A program made the translations under genes and the position numbers. From NCBI RefSeq assembly GCF_900176255.2, contig NZ_FXEG02000002.1, positions 372,001-436,000 on the forward strand: DNA of 64,000 bases, read 5' to 3'. The notes under the pieces were generated by a model. It did not search any database. It worked only from the letters and a program-made list of their open reading frames with translations, and was not told the DNA's origin. Each line of letters opens with the position of its first letter. Positions within the stretch are counted from its first letter, which is position 1. The DNA is from Mycobacterium ahvazicum (GTDB taxonomy: Bacteria; Actinomycetota; Actinomycetes; Mycobacteriales; Mycobacteriaceae). Shown in pieces: positions 1-9,888 of the stretch.

Positions 1-1083
1 GATGCAGTAGTGCGCACCGGTACCACCGAATCCCAGATGTGGGTTCGGGCTGCGTAAGACGTTGAACGCGTAGGGGTCGGCGAAGACTTCTTCGTCGAAA
101 TTGGCGGAGCGGTAGAACATCACGACCCGCTGACCCTTCTTGATCGCGACACCGCCGAGCTCGGTGTCGGCCAGCGCGGCGCGCTGAAACGCGGTGATCG
201 GGGTGGCCCACCGGATGATCTCGTCGGCCGCGGTCCTGGGTCGCTGCGCCTTGAACAGCTCCCACTGGTCGGGGTGGTCGGTGAAAGCCATCATCCCCTG
301 GGTGATCGAATTACGGGTGGTCTCGTTGCCGGCGATGCCCAGCGTGACCACGAACATGCCGAACTCCGCGTCGGAAAGCCCGTCCCCGTCGGCGCCGGCA
401 GCCACCAGCGCCGTGACGATGTCGTCGCCCGGGTTCTCGGTCTTACGGGCCGCCAATTGCATTGCATACCACATCAATTCGCCCGCCGAAGTGAGGGCGT
501 CGTAATCGGCGAACTCCGGGTCGTCGCTGCCGATCATCTTGTTGGACCAGTCGAACAGCTTGCCCCGGTCCTCGGCCGGCACTCCGAGCAACCCAGCGAT
601 GGCGTGCAGCGGCAACTCGCAGGCTACCTGCAACACAAAGTCGCCCGAACGTTGTGCCTTGGCCTGCTGGGCGATCTGCCGCGCCCGCTCATTGAGGTCC
701 GTGCGCAGCCGCTCGACGGCTCGCGGGGTGAAGCCGCGCGCCACAATCTTTCGCAGCCGGCTGTGTTCGGGATCGTCCATCATGATCATCGACGCGCGGC
801 CGGCTTCGATCTGCCCCTGCGCCTGGTCTTCTCGATAGCGCGGCACGATGGATTTCGACGCCGACGAAAACACGTCAGTGCGCAGCGACACCTCGCGGAT
901 GTCGCGGTGCTTGGTCACTACCCAGTAGCCGCCGTCGGAGAACCCACCCCGATCCAGCGGCTGCTCATTCCACCAGATCGGCGCCGCACGGCGCAGTTCC
1001 GCCAACTCCTGCACCGGTAACCGGTGGGCGTAGATGTCGGGATCGGTGAAGTCGAACCCCGGCGGCAGGTTGACACTGGCGAT
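1..1083 (-). CDS. CYP125-like cytochrome P450, C-terminus cut by window edge
   Basis: A haem monooxygenase most like CYP125, the family that oxidises the cholesterol/cholestenone side chain in mycobacteria. The visible 361 residues start SVNLPPGFDFTDPD and include the I-helix AGNETT, the stretch WATPITAFQR, and the haem signature FGGTGAHYC with its cysteine at about residue 360, just before the edge. The rest of the C-terminus lies outside the window. The start is odd: an in-frame stop lies nine codons before the SVNLPP segment, and there is no ATG, GTG or TTG between them. A GAGGAG ribosome-binding site sits seven bases before an ATC codon at 1083-1081, exactly where the family starts (M-x-S-x-N-L-P-P). 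The next usable start is a GTG about 25 codons in, which would remove conserved sequence. The family call is firm. The substrate is inferred, because the gene is not in the Mtb cholesterol cluster. Confidence 0.85.
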   Translation of the reverse strand, partial: MASVNLPPGFDFTDPDIYAHRLPVQELAELRRAAPIWWNEQPLDRGGFSDGGYWVVTKHRDIREVSLRTDVFSSASKSIVPRYREDQAQGQIEAGRASMIMMDDPEHSRLRKIVARGFTPRAVERLRTDLNERARQIAQQAKAQRSGDFVLQVACELPLHAIAGLLGVPAEDRGKLFDWSNKMIGSDDPEFADYDALTSAGELMWYAMQLAARKTENPGDDIVTALVAAGADGDGLSDAEFGMFVVTLGIAGNETTRNSITQGMMAFTDHPDQWELFKAQRPRTAADEIIRWATPITAFQRAALADTELGGVAIKKGQRVVMFYRSANFDEEVFADPYAFNVLRSPNPHLGFGGTGAHYCI

Positions 1084-1238
1084 GAATGTGCTCCTCGGGA
1101 ATCACGAGCTGTGAGGAGATGCTAGCGCTCACCCGCTCCTGGGCATACACATCAGCGGCGAATGTCGGCTATTTGCCGTGCGCTGGCGCCTTTCCGGTGT
1201 GGTTAGAGCCTGCCAACTCCGTGCGCGAGGCCGCGGGC

Positions 1239-3551
1239 TCAGCTCGTCGTGGAGCTGGACAGCGTCGGGGTGTCGTGGGCGCCGAGGTTGGTCGCGGCGG
1301 TGATGATGGCGCGTTCGATCTGGCGAAGTGCGTGTACCGCGGTGAGGAATCGCCGGGTGTCGGGATGCGGCCCGTCCTCGCCGTCTTGGTGGCGGGCCAG
1401 TGCCTCGGCGGCGTCGAGCGCATCGGTCGTGGAGTTGACCGTCACCGCGGTTGCCCCGTCGACGAGGGCGATCAGCGCGTCGATGTTGTGCCGAGTCTGG
1501 TCGGCGGCGGCGGTGAAGGCGTCTACGAGTCGTTGCGATCCAACGGGATCCCGATAGCGCTCGCTGCTGCGCGCCAGGCGTCGCCCGTAGCGGTCGCACG
1601 CGCTGAAGATGCGCAGGCCACGCCGAATGCTGCGACGCCCGGCAAGGCCGGCCACCCCGGCCAGCAGCGGCTTGGCGGTGACCCGGAACTGCTGCAGGTT
1701 GCGGTCCAGCTGGCGTGCTTGCTCGGTCGGGCTGACGGCCTCGTCCTCGCCGAACATCGTCGCGGTGGAGATCTCGATCAGCGAGTTCAACGCCTGCAGG
1801 AAGGCCCGAGTGTCGTCGCGGATCGCGGTTCTGGTGTTGGTCGGCAGCACCAGGATCGCCACCGCTACTCCGATCACCGCGCCGACCGCGGTCTCTTCGA
1901 TCCGCAACATCAGTACGCCGAAAGAGAATTGGCCCATCAAGCCGTACAGCAGCGCCAGCATCGTGGTGATCCAGAAGGTCATCAGGCTGTAGGTGACCGT
2001 CATGAAATAGAAGGCGCAGAACAGGCAGACGAAGATCGCGGCTAGCGATGCGGTCTTGTCGCCGGCCAACACCGTGGCCGCCAGCATGCCGCAGGGCACG
2101 CCGAGCAAGGTGCCGAACAGCCGCTGCCAGCCCTTGGTCAGCGTTTCGCCCCAGGAGTTGGTGCCGGCGAAGATCACGAACGCCGCGATCACCGCCCAGA
2201 ACCACCGGGCCGGCGAAACCAGCTCGCCCGTGATGATTGCCAACGACGCCGCGATAGTCACCTGGATGGCTTGCCGGGTGGTCTGCGACAGCCCACTGTC
2301 CGCTGTGCCGGCACCGGCGTCGTCGTCGTTCACGTCGTCTTCGGGTTCGGGCGGCTCGGTGCTGCCGGGGCCGGCCTCGGCGCCGGTGGTGGCGTGCTCG
2401 ACGATTGCGCGCACTTCAGCGGTTGCGTTGGCGGCGTTGATGACTGCCAGCGCAAGGCGCCGCACCGCAAATTCGCCGGCATCGTCGTCGGCGGTGGGTC
2501 CGGGCTGCTTGTCGAGGATCCGCTGAGCCTGTTTCGCGGCCTCCTGCAGACCGCCGGGCGCGGGAATCCGGATCGCTCGCGCGAGTTCGTTGAGCGCTCC
2601 GACCAGTTCGAGGCGGGTGCCCTCCAGGATGGCGGCCGGATTTTCCGCGGCGACGGCTGTCACCGTCCGCCCGGCATTGGCGACCCATTCGATGGCGAGT
2701 TCGGCGTCGAACAACCACGGCGCCAGCTGCTGGCTGGTCACACCCGGCCACAGGACGGCGGGATCGGCCTTATCCTCAATCTGGCTCTGCACCATCAGCG
2801 CGGTCTCGTTGAGCCGAATCGTGCGGGCCCGCATGTGGCGTCGGCGCCGTTCGTCGAGCCGGCCGGTACGAACCGCTTCGGCCGTGGTGTCGACCAGGAT
2901 GGCCATCCGAGCGCGCAGTGCCCGAATTGTGGCGCGCAGCACGCGTTCTGGCCGATCGGGCATGACGTAGGTGCTCATCACGAACGTGCACACCGTTCCC
3001 ACCACGACGGCACCGATCATCCACGGCAACTCCGAAAGGCTTGCTCGCAGATACAAAGTGAAGAAAAAGGCCATGAAAGCGACCATGCCGAGTGCTCGGC
3101 CGCGAGGTCCGAAGCGGCGGACGTAGACCGCGGCGAAGACGACAGCCACGAACACGACGTCGGCGGCCACCGGGTATGGCGCGAGCACCGCGGCGGCGGT
3201 GATGGACAGGGCGGCGGGCACCGGCAGCAGCGCCATCGTGATGCGCTGCTGGAGCGGGTCCGGTTCGTTGACGGATCGGGCCGCGATCATCGTGATGACG
3301 ACGCCCAGCAACGCGACGGTCAGCGGCTGCCCCGTCGCCCGAGTCAGCACGAAAAGCATCCCCAGCGAGCAGGCCAGCGCGGCCGTCGTGCGCGTCGCCA
3401 TCCGCAGTCGCAACAGCCCGGGATCGGAGCCGATCCACCAGTTTCGCGCTCGCTCGTAGTGCTCCATCGCGGCTGCGCGCAGGCCGACGGCGGCGTCGAG
3501 ATTTCGGGTATCGCCGAGGCCGCGCTCGTCCACCTCGCGCCCACCCGACAC
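1239..3551 (-). CDS. FUSC-family (fusaric-acid-resistance-like) membrane protein
   Basis: A 770-residue inner-membrane protein of the FUSC/aromatic-acid-exporter type. It has two membrane modules: one of about six hydrophobic segments near residues 50-200 and a second near 430-600. A long polar stretch lies between them, including an acidic PEPEDDVNDDD segment, and a polar helical region follows the second module. This two-halved layout is normal for the family, some members of which export aromatic acids or xenobiotics. The substrate cannot be read from the sequence. It starts with GTG at 3551, divergent from galT 80 bases away, and is separated from the downstream P450 by 155 bases in which I see no gene. 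Confidence 0.8.
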   Translation of the reverse strand: MSGGREVDERGLGDTRNLDAAVGLRAAAMEHYERARNWWIGSDPGLLRLRMATRTTAALACSLGMLFVLTRATGQPLTVALLGVVITMIAARSVNEPDPLQQRITMALLPVPAALSITAAAVLAPYPVAADVVFVAVVFAAVYVRRFGPRGRALGMVAFMAFFFTLYLRASLSELPWMIGAVVVGTVCTFVMSTYVMPDRPERVLRATIRALRARMAILVDTTAEAVRTGRLDERRRRHMRARTIRLNETALMVQSQIEDKADPAVLWPGVTSQQLAPWLFDAELAIEWVANAGRTVTAVAAENPAAILEGTRLELVGALNELARAIRIPAPGGLQEAAKQAQRILDKQPGPTADDDAGEFAVRRLALAVINAANATAEVRAIVEHATTGAEAGPGSTEPPEPEDDVNDDDAGAGTADSGLSQTTRQAIQVTIAASLAIITGELVSPARWFWAVIAAFVIFAGTNSWGETLTKGWQRLFGTLLGVPCGMLAATVLAGDKTASLAAIFVCLFCAFYFMTVTYSLMTFWITTMLALLYGLMGQFSFGVLMLRIEETAVGAVIGVAVAILVLPTNTRTAIRDDTRAFLQALNSLIEISTATMFGEDEAVSPTEQARQLDRNLQQFRVTAKPLLAGVAGLAGRRSIRRGLRIFSACDRYGRRLARSSERYRDPVGSQRLVDAFTAAADQTRHNIDALIALVDGATAVTVNSTTDALDAAEALARHQDGEDGPHPDTRRFLTAVHALRQIERAIITAATNLGAHDTPTLSSSTTS

Positions 3552-3617
3552 CCGCTACCGCCTCTCTGCTGCTCGCCCCATTCGCCGCGTCAACTGCGTG
3601 ACTGCTGCCGACCAGGC

Positions 3618-3623
3618 TAGTCT
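3618..3623 (+). promoter_or_regulatory. Candidate -10 element for a leaderless galT transcript
   Basis: TAGTCT fits the mycobacterial TANNNT -10 pattern and ends eight bases before the galT GTG at 3632. No purine-rich ribosome-binding site lies in front of that GTG. Together this suggests transcription starts at or within a base or two of the start codon. No clear -35 is visible. Confidence 0.45.
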
Positions 3624-3631
3624 TCGAACTC

Positions 3632-4714
3632 GTGACAGCGCCGACGCGGGCGAAACTGGCCGACGGCCGTGACCTGTTGTTCTTCGCATTGCCGGGGCAC
3701 TCGCCTGAGCCGGTCGCCGACCGCAGACCCTTGCCGCAGCGCAACCCGGACCAGTCGCAGTTGCGGTTCGACCGCTCGACCGGGCAGTGGGTGATCATCG
3801 CCGCGCTGCGACAAGACCGCACCTACAAGCCGCCCGCCGACCAGTGCCCGCTGTGTCCGGGTCCCACCGGACTGACCAGCGAGGTGCCCGCGCCGGACTA
3901 CGACGTCGTCGTCTTCGAGAACCGGTTCCCCAGCCTGTCCGGCGCCGGCCGGCCGTTGGGTGCACCCGGCGGCGACGGCTTCGTCTGCGCACCCGGCCAC
4001 GGCCGCACCGAGGTGATCTGTTTTTCCAGTGACCACACCGGTTCGTTCGCCCAGCTACTGCCGGCGCACGCGCGGCTGGTGATCGACGCCTGGCGGCACC
4101 GCACCGCCGACATGTTGGCCACCCCGGGTATCGAGCAGGTCTTCTGCTTCGAGAATCGTGGCGAGGAAATCGGGGTCACGCTGAGCCACCCGCATGGTCA
4201 GATCTACGGTTACCCGTATCTGACGCCGCGCACCGCCACGATGCTGGAGCAGGCACGCGAACATCGAAAGCGTTACGGCGGCAACCTCTTTGCCGCCCTG
4301 CTCGAGCATGAGGTCGCCGATGGCAGCCGTGTCGTCGCCCGCACCGAGCTGTTCACTGCGTTCGTTCCGTTCGCGGCGCGCTGGCCGGTGGAAGTGCACA
4401 TCTACCCGAACCGGTTCGTGCGCAACCTGGTCGAATTGACCGGCGACGAGCTCGACGAATTCGCACGGCTGTACCTCGACGTGCTGGGGCGGTTCGACCG
4501 CATGTATTCGGCTCCGCTGCCTTATATTTCGGCACTGCATCAGTACGCCGAAACCGACGCACAGGCGGACGGCTACTTCCACGTCGAGTTGATGTCGATC
4601 AGGCGCGGCGCCACCAAGCTCAAGTACCTGGCGGCTTCCGAGTCGGCGATGGGCGCGTTCATCGGCGACGTCATGCCCGAAAGCGTGGCCGAGCGTCTGC
4701 GTGAACTCGCGTGA
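3632..4714 (+). CDS. galT: Galactose-1-phosphate uridylyltransferase
   Basis: A Leloir-pathway enzyme that exchanges galactose-1-phosphate and UDP-glucose to give UDP-galactose and glucose-1-phosphate. The 360-residue frame is intact. It has the zinc-type CPLCPGP motif near residue 70, a [16 protein letters not shown] active-site block with the HPH nucleophile near residue 187, and a C-terminal FHVE histidine segment. Its TGA overlaps the galK GTG by four bases (GTGA), so the two are probably translationally coupled. In Mtb the gene is annotated as two pieces (galTa and galTb); here it is a single uninterrupted frame. The GTG start has no ribosome-binding site but follows a candidate -10 element at the right distance for leaderless initiation. 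Confidence 0.95.
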   Translation: MTAPTRAKLADGRDLLFFALPGHSPEPVADRRPLPQRNPDQSQLRFDRSTGQWVIIAALRQDRTYKPPADQCPLCPGPTGLTSEVPAPDYDVVVFENRFPSLSGAGRPLGAPGGDGFVCAPGHGRTEVICFSSDHTGSFAQLLPAHARLVIDAWRHRTADMLATPGIEQVFCFENRGEEIGVTLSHPHGQIYGYPYLTPRTATMLEQAREHRKRYGGNLFAALLEHEVADGSRVVARTELFTAFVPFAARWPVEVHIYPNRFVRNLVELTGDELDEFARLYLDVLGRFDRMYSAPLPYISALHQYAETDAQADGYFHVELMSIRRGATKLKYLAASESAMGAFIGDVMPESVAERLRELA

Positions 4715-5799
4715 CGGTCCGTTACGCGGCACCCGGCCGGATCAACCTGATCGGGGAGCACACCGACTACAATCTCGGATTCGCGCTGCCGATCGCACTT
4801 CCGCGGCGCACCACGGTGACTTTCACCCCTGACGGCGGTGACGCGATCACCGTGACCAGCGACCGCGCCGACGCCGCGGTGCGCATTCCACTGACAACGG
4901 TTCCCGGCGACCTGGACGGCTGGGCGAGTTATGTGGCCGGGGTGATGTGGGCGCTGCGCCAGGCCGGTCATCCGGTCCCGGGTGGGGCGATGTCGATCAC
5001 CAGCGATCTGCAGATGGGGTCGGGCCTGTCGTCGTCGGCGGCTCTGGAATGCGCGGTGCTGGGCGCGATCACCTCGGTCGCCGGCGTCGCGCTCGACAGA
5101 AAAGACCAGGCCCGCCTTGCTCAGCGTGCCGAGAATGACTATGTCGGCGCCCCAACGGGTTTGCTCGATCAACTGTCCGCGCTGTTCGGAGAACCGTCGA
5201 CCGCACTGCTGATCGACTTTCGCGATGTCACCGTCGAGACGGTGGCATTCGACCCCGATGCCCGCGGTGTCGCACTCCTCCTGATCGACTCCCGGGCGCG
5301 GCATCGGCATGCCGGCGGCGAATATGCGGCCCGGCGCGCGTCGTGCGAGCGGGCGGCCGCCGAGCTCGCGGTGTCGTCACTGCGCGAGGTCCAAGACCGT
5401 GGGCCCGCGGTGCTGGCCGGGGTGAGCGATTCCCTCGACGTTCGCCGGGCTCGTCATGTGCTGACGGAGAACCGGCGGGTTCTCGATTTCGTTGCTGCGC
5501 TGGGTGATTCGGATTTCACCGCGGCCGGCCGGCTGATGACCGAGTCACACGCGTCGATGCGCGACGACTTCGAAATCACTACCGGGCACCTCGATCTGAT
5601 CGCCGACGCCGCGGTGCGCGCGGGCGCCCTGGGTGCCCGGATGACCGGCGGCGGGTTCGGGGGCTGCGTGATCGCGTTCGTGCCGACCGACCGTGCTGAG
5701 GCGGTCGGAGACGCGGTGCGAGAGGCGGTGTCGGAAGCCGGTTTCCAGCTACCGGCGATCACCCGAACCCGCGCGGCCGCGGGTGCCGGCGTTAGCTGA
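4711..5799 (+). CDS. galK: Galactokinase
   Basis: Phosphorylates galactose to galactose-1-phosphate, feeding the GalT reaction encoded just upstream. A GHMP-family kinase of 362 residues, with the signature [15 protein letters not shown] at residues 7-21, the ATP-binding loop [11 protein letters not shown] near 103-113, and the third motif [13 protein letters not shown] near 311-323. The length is usual for actinobacterial GalK. The GTG start overlaps the galT stop codon. Both sugar-handling enzymes lie in a short two-gene unit. No galE or transporter is adjacent, so the source of galactose is not shown by the window. Confidence 0.96.
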   Translation: MTVRYAAPGRINLIGEHTDYNLGFALPIALPRRTTVTFTPDGGDAITVTSDRADAAVRIPLTTVPGDLDGWASYVAGVMWALRQAGHPVPGGAMSITSDLQMGSGLSSSAALECAVLGAITSVAGVALDRKDQARLAQRAENDYVGAPTGLLDQLSALFGEPSTALLIDFRDVTVETVAFDPDARGVALLLIDSRARHRHAGGEYAARRASCERAAAELAVSSLREVQDRGPAVLAGVSDSLDVRRARHVLTENRRVLDFVAALGDSDFTAAGRLMTESHASMRDDFEITTGHLDLIADAAVRAGALGARMTGGGFGGCVIAFVPTDRAEAVGDAVREAVSEAGFQLPAITRTRAAAGAGVS

Positions 5800-5806
5800 G
5801 GGCCCT

Positions 5807-5842
5807 CGAGTGTGCGTGCTGGGCGCCGCTGGTGCACACTCG
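5807..5842. repeat. Palindromic repeat after galK (GAGTGTGC type)
   Basis: Perfect nine-base arms CGAGTGTGC and GCACACTCG flank an 18-base loop, eight bases after the galK stop. A third half-site (TTGCACACGCGA) follows at about 5852. It resembles the three tandem GAGTGTG palindromes at 57461-57540 and may belong to the same dispersed family, or act as a transcript-end structure between the convergent galK and the reductase gene. Confidence 0.6.
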
Positions 5843-5865
5843 ACGCCGTCGTTGCACACGCGAAG

Positions 5866-6354
5866 TCAGGACTGAGCCGGGGTCAGCTTGACCGCGCCGA
5901 GGTGCATGCGGTCGACCGCCTCGCCGAACTCCTCGAGCGTCGGGATCCGCTGGTCGCGGAACTTCAGCCCGATCATCGTTTGCGCACGCCGCAGGCCATA
6001 CGCCTCAGCGCAGCGATGGTAGAGATCGGAGACGATCGCGCGGTCCCGGATCAGCTCGCCGTTCATCGCGGTCGACTTGCCGTCGTAGACCACCTGGGCC
6101 GATGCACCGCCGCGGAAGTTCTGCTTCCACGGCGCACCGGTCAGCGCATACAGATCGTTGTCGATGACATGGGCGCTCACCGGAAGGGTGAACGGGCGAC
6201 CGGTCTTTCGGCCGGTGAAGCTCAGCACCATCAGCTGCTTGCGGGCCGGGCCGGCCAGCGGGGTGCGCAGCAGAAAACCCAGCAGCGGGTTGATGAGTTT
6301 GAGCAGGAAAGAGGGCGGGTGCCCGGCGTCGATCGCGTACGGCTCTTCTGCCAT
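5866..6354 (-). CDS. Deazaflavin (F420)-dependent nitroreductase family protein
   Basis: A 162-residue protein of the Ddn-like family, small split-barrel enzymes that use reduced F420 to reduce quinones, nitro compounds and other substrates. Recognisable features are the N-terminal hydrophobic patch LLKLINPLLGFLLR, the segment VLSFTGRKTGRPFTLPV, and ALTGAPWKQNFRGG, which is the usual cofactor-binding region. The ATG at 6354 is preferred; a GTG two codons upstream is possible. It follows the lipoprotein gene by 22 bases on the same strand, so the two are probably cotranscribed. The physiological substrate is unknown. Confidence 0.85.
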   Translation of the reverse strand: MAEEPYAIDAGHPPSFLLKLINPLLGFLLRTPLAGPARKQLMVLSFTGRKTGRPFTLPVSAHVIDNDLYALTGAPWKQNFRGGASAQVVYDGKSTAMNGELIRDRAIVSDLYHRCAEAYGLRRAQTMIGLKFRDQRIPTLEEFGEAVDRMHLGAVKLTPAQS

Positions 6355-6376
6355 GCACACACCGTAAGGCCAATCG

Positions 6377-7129
6377 CTACGTTGAGCAGCCTTTTTCGCG
6401 CAGGATCGGGGCGAGCTGAGCCAGCGGAATGTGGGGTGCGACGGCGCCGGGCGAAATCCCGCCGGGGCCGCGCTCGGCCGGCATGTAGAGGATGAGATCT
6501 TCGCCGTCCACTGCCCAGGCCTGGTAGCCGTCGACCAGTGTGCCCTCGGGACGGTCGGGTTCGAACTGCTCAACCTGGAACGGCGACCCAGCCAGCGCCT
6601 GCTGCACATAGGGATGCGCGATGGGCGGGATCGCCGTCAATGGATCCATCCCGGGGCAGAGCAGGTCGGCCAGCTGCAGCTGACGTTTCGCGTCGAAGGT
6701 GAACGTGGTGATCGCGGCACTGGGGTGGGGCATGCTGCTGAAGTACCAATCTGACTGGAATACCACCGTTCTCGTCGTTCCCGCGTGCGTGAGAACCTGC
6801 GCGCGCAGGTTGGCGTCGCCCTTGCCGTTTGCATCCGTTTCGCCGTAGTCGGCGAAGAATTTCCGGATGAACGGTGTCAGGACCGGGCCGGCCGGCGGGT
6901 TGTCGACGAGGTCGACGGGGTACGCGGCGGTCACCTCGAGGTGCGCGCCGTTGACATCCCTGCTCACTTTGCATCGGCTTCCGTCCCACGCCCCGTGCAC
7001 CTCGCCGCAGAGGGTATTGGGACGCGGAGTCGCGCTGGCGCCGGGACTGCTCGGGCCCGGGTTCGCGCTCTGGCAGCCGCATGCGAGCAGTGCTGCGGCT
7101 ACGGCGATGGCGAGCCGGCGTCCTGGCAT
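6377..7129 (-). CDS. Secreted lipoprotein, DUF3298/RsiV-like
   Basis: A 250-residue exported lipoprotein. The N-terminus has arginines, a hydrophobic core and a lipobox ending LLAC (Cys17), followed by a Pro/Ser/Thr-rich linker to about residue 40. The body contains VDLVDNPPAGPVLTPFIRKFF, a FTFDAKRQLQLADLLCPG segment, and a late GEDLILYMPAE strand, which match the DUF3298/RsiV-type fold found in mycobacterial surface proteins. The cysteine pairs LCGEVH...SRCKV suggest a disulfide. It is divergent from the GH92 gene with 114 bases between. Its function is unknown; a location on the outer face of the membrane is the main inference. Confidence 0.75.
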   Translation of the reverse strand: MPGRRLAIAVAAALLACGCQSANPGPSSPGASATPRPNTLCGEVHGAWDGSRCKVSRDVNGAHLEVTAAYPVDLVDNPPAGPVLTPFIRKFFADYGETDANGKGDANLRAQVLTHAGTTRTVVFQSDWYFSSMPHPSAAITTFTFDAKRQLQLADLLCPGMDPLTAIPPIAHPYVQQALAGSPFQVEQFEPDRPEGTLVDGYQAWAVDGEDLILYMPAERGPGGISPGAVAPHIPLAQLAPILREKGCST

Positions 7130-7243
7130 CGCCTCACTCTAGGGCTCTGTCGTCGGCGACGGATCGGTCTGCGCCCGGCGTCGCGCCGGCCGGCATTTGC
7201 AAAAGATCTACGCGAACGCACGGTTATGCAGTAAGAGACAGCT

Positions 7244-9880
7244 ATGAAGTCGCGAAGAATCCTCATCGCACTCGTTGCGGTGACGGCTGTCTTCATGACT
7301 TTTGTCGCGGCCGCCCCGCCCATCGCCTACGACGGTGAACCGGCGTTCGTCGCGAATCCGGTCGAGCATGTCGACACGCTCATCGGAACCGGCACCGGTG
7401 GCGAGACGGTGGGAGAGATCAACGACTTTCCCGGCGCGTCCGTGCCCTTCGGGATGGTGCAGTACTCGCCGGACACCGTCGACAACTACGCCGGCTACAA
7501 CTACCACAATCCGCGCTCGACGGGGTTCAGCATGACCCACGCATCGGTGGGCTGTGCGGCATTCGGCGATATCTCAATGTTGCCGACTACCACGCGCCCC
7601 CACTCGCAACCGTGGAACGCCTGGGAGCGGATCGCCCACGATGACACGGAGCAGGGCGAGCCGGGTTACTACACCGTGCGATTCCCCGATACCGAAGTGA
7701 AGGCGGAACTTACCGCCACCACCCGCACCGGCGTGGGTCGATTCAGCTACCCGCACAACGGCCGGCCGGCCGTGTTGCACGTGCGCTCCGGCGCCTCGTT
7801 GGCCGGCAACTCGCGCGCGGCCATCCAAATCGGAGAAGACAACACCACGATCACCGGATGGGCGACCAGCGGTGGATTCTGTGGCAAGAACAACACGTAC
7901 ACAGTGTATTTCGCGATGAAGTTCAGCCAGCCGTTCACCTCCTACGGCACCTGGGACGGGTATGCGGTCTACCCGGGTTTGCGCGCCGCGGTTTCACCGT
8001 TCAGCGGAGGCTACGTCGAGTTCCCGGCCGGGTCGGCGGTGGAGGTCCGCACCGCGATCTCCTACGTCGGCATCGACGGGGCGCGCGCCAACCTGGCCGC
8101 CGACGCAGCGGCGAGTTTCGACGAGGTACGTGCCGGGGCAAGCTCGCAGTGGAACGCGGCTTTGTCGGGTATTGCCGTGGCCGGCCGCAATACCGCCAAC
8201 ATCGACACGTTCTATACCTCGCTCTACCGATCTCTGTTGCACCCCAACACCTTCAATGACGCGGACGGACGCTACATCGGATTCGACGGCTCGATCCATG
8301 AGGTCGCCCCGGGGCACACCCAGTATGCGAACTTCTCCGACTGGGACACCTACCGCAGCCTGGCGCCTCTGCAGGGACTGCTCTTTCCCAAGCAAGCCAG
8401 CGACATGGCGCAGTCACTCGTCAACGACGCCGAACAAAGCGGATCGCTGCCGCGCTGGTCCTTCGCGAACGCGGCAACCGGTGAGATGAGTGGAGACAAC
8501 GTGGTACCGCTCATCGTCAATCTGTATACCTACGGCGCTAAAGAATTCGATACTCGAACGGCGTTACGCTACATGGTGAATGCGGCGATTAACGGCGGCA
8601 TCGGTCTGAACGGCTACGTGGAACGACCGGGCATCTCCACGTACCGCCAGCTCGGTTATGCGCCGTTCACGTATGAGTTTCACACCGACGGGTGGATCGC
8701 CGACGCGTCCATCACGCTCGAATGGTCGGTCGATGACTTCGCCATCTCCCGATTCGCCGACTCGCTCGGCGAGGCCGCGGTCGCGGCCCAATTCCAGAAT
8801 CGGTCGCAGTACTGGCAGAACCTCTTCAATCCGACCACCCGTTACGTTTCTCCCCGCAACTCGATGGGCTTCTTCAGCGAAGGTCCCGGATTCGTCGATT
8901 CTCCTTCAGCTTTCGGTCAGATCGGGTACGACGAGGGCAACGCCGAGCAATATGTCTGGTGGGTACCGCACAATGTGGCCGGCCTGGTGACGGCGCTGGG
9001 TGGTCGTCAGACAGTGGCCAGCCGGCTCGACCGCTTCACCAGGAAACTCAACGAGGGGCCCAACGAGCCATACCTGTGGGCCGGCAATGAGCCGGGCTTC
9101 GGGGTGCCGTGGCTCTACAACTACCTCGGTCAGCCCTGGAAGACTCAGCTCACCGTCGACCGGGTGCGCGGACTGTTCGGGCCTACGCCGGACGGTGCGC
9201 CCGGCAACGACGACCTGGGGGCGCTGTCCAGCTGGTATGTCTGGGCAGCGCTCGGCCTGTATCCGGAAACTCCCGGTACGCCGACCCTCACGCTCAGCGC
9301 CCCGCTGTTCGATCGCGCCGTAATCAGGCTTCCGGCAGGCAATTCCATCCGGATGTCCGCGCCAGGGGCATCCGGACCCAACCACCTGAAATACATCAGC
9401 AGCCTGACCGTCGACGGCAAGCCCACCGCCCGCACCTTTGTTCCCGATTCGATCGTCCGTACCGGCGGCGATCTGATGTTCTCGTTGGCCGCCCACCCTG
9501 ACATGGACTGGGGTGTCGATAAGGACTCGGCGCCACCGTCGTTCGGCGTGGGAGGTTCGGCGATGACTCTCAGCGCGCCGCGTCCTGTCGTCACGATTGC
9601 CCCCGGAGGGACGGCCGGCGTCAAAGTCGACGCCCAACGAATGGTCGACGATGTCGGCGGCTACAGTCTCGCCGGGGTGTCCGCTACCGATGGGATCACC
9701 ACGACACCGGTGTCGGGTCAGTTCGCCGCTGACGGCTCATCGGCGGTTACCGTCCCCATCGCGGTGGCGCGATCGGTGCCCGAGGGTTATCACTTCGTTT
9801 ATCTCACCGCTGTCGTGGGCGAAAGTGTCCGGCGGGCAACGGTACTCGTCACGGTGCGTGCCGAAAGCGACGAATCCTGA
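7244..9880 (+). CDS. Secreted GH92-family alpha-mannosidase
   Basis: An 878-residue exported glycoside hydrolase resembling Mtb Rv0584. A Sec signal peptide occupies about residues 1-24 ([13 protein letters not shown]). GH92 hallmarks are [11 protein letters not shown] and [12 protein letters not shown] at the N-terminal domain, the [12 protein letters not shown] block in the catalytic barrel, and late [13 protein letters not shown] and [14 protein letters not shown] motifs. GH92 enzymes mostly trim alpha-1,2- or related mannosidic bonds in a calcium-dependent way. The C-terminal 120 residues form a separate all-beta tail. Possible substrates are cell-envelope mannans, lipoarabinomannan or host glycans. 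The next gene on the other strand ends nine bases after this stop, the same convergent pair as Rv0584/Rv0585c in Mtb. Confidence 0.9.
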   Translation: MKSRRILIALVAVTAVFMTFVAAAPPIAYDGEPAFVANPVEHVDTLIGTGTGGETVGEINDFPGASVPFGMVQYSPDTVDNYAGYNYHNPRSTGFSMTHASVGCAAFGDISMLPTTTRPHSQPWNAWERIAHDDTEQGEPGYYTVRFPDTEVKAELTATTRTGVGRFSYPHNGRPAVLHVRSGASLAGNSRAAIQIGEDNTTITGWATSGGFCGKNNTYTVYFAMKFSQPFTSYGTWDGYAVYPGLRAAVSPFSGGYVEFPAGSAVEVRTAISYVGIDGARANLAADAAASFDEVRAGASSQWNAALSGIAVAGRNTANIDTFYTSLYRSLLHPNTFNDADGRYIGFDGSIHEVAPGHTQYANFSDWDTYRSLAPLQGLLFPKQASDMAQSLVNDAEQSGSLPRWSFANAATGEMSGDNVVPLIVNLYTYGAKEFDTRTALRYMVNAAINGGIGLNGYVERPGISTYRQLGYAPFTYEFHTDGWIADASITLEWSVDDFAISRFADSLGEAAVAAQFQNRSQYWQNLFNPTTRYVSPRNSMGFFSEGPGFVDSPSAFGQIGYDEGNAEQYVWWVPHNVAGLVTALGGRQTVASRLDRFTRKLNEGPNEPYLWAGNEPGFGVPWLYNYLGQPWKTQLTVDRVRGLFGPTPDGAPGNDDLGALSSWYVWAALGLYPETPGTPTLTLSAPLFDRAVIRLPAGNSIRMSAPGASGPNHLKYISSLTVDGKPTARTFVPDSIVRTGGDLMFSLAAHPDMDWGVDKDSAPPSFGVGGSAMTLSAPRPVVTIAPGGTAGVKVDAQRMVDDVGGYSLAGVSATDGITTTPVSGQFAADGSSAVTVPIAVARSVPEGYHFVYLTAVVGESVRRATVLVTVRAESDES

Positions 9881-9888
9881 GCGTGTCC

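Noticed and set aside
1129..2205. A minus-strand frame inside the FUSC gene in another phase, and a plus-strand frame at 1086-2045
   Set aside because: Both are composition artefacts of the FUSC gene, whose membrane segments are coherent only in its own frame.
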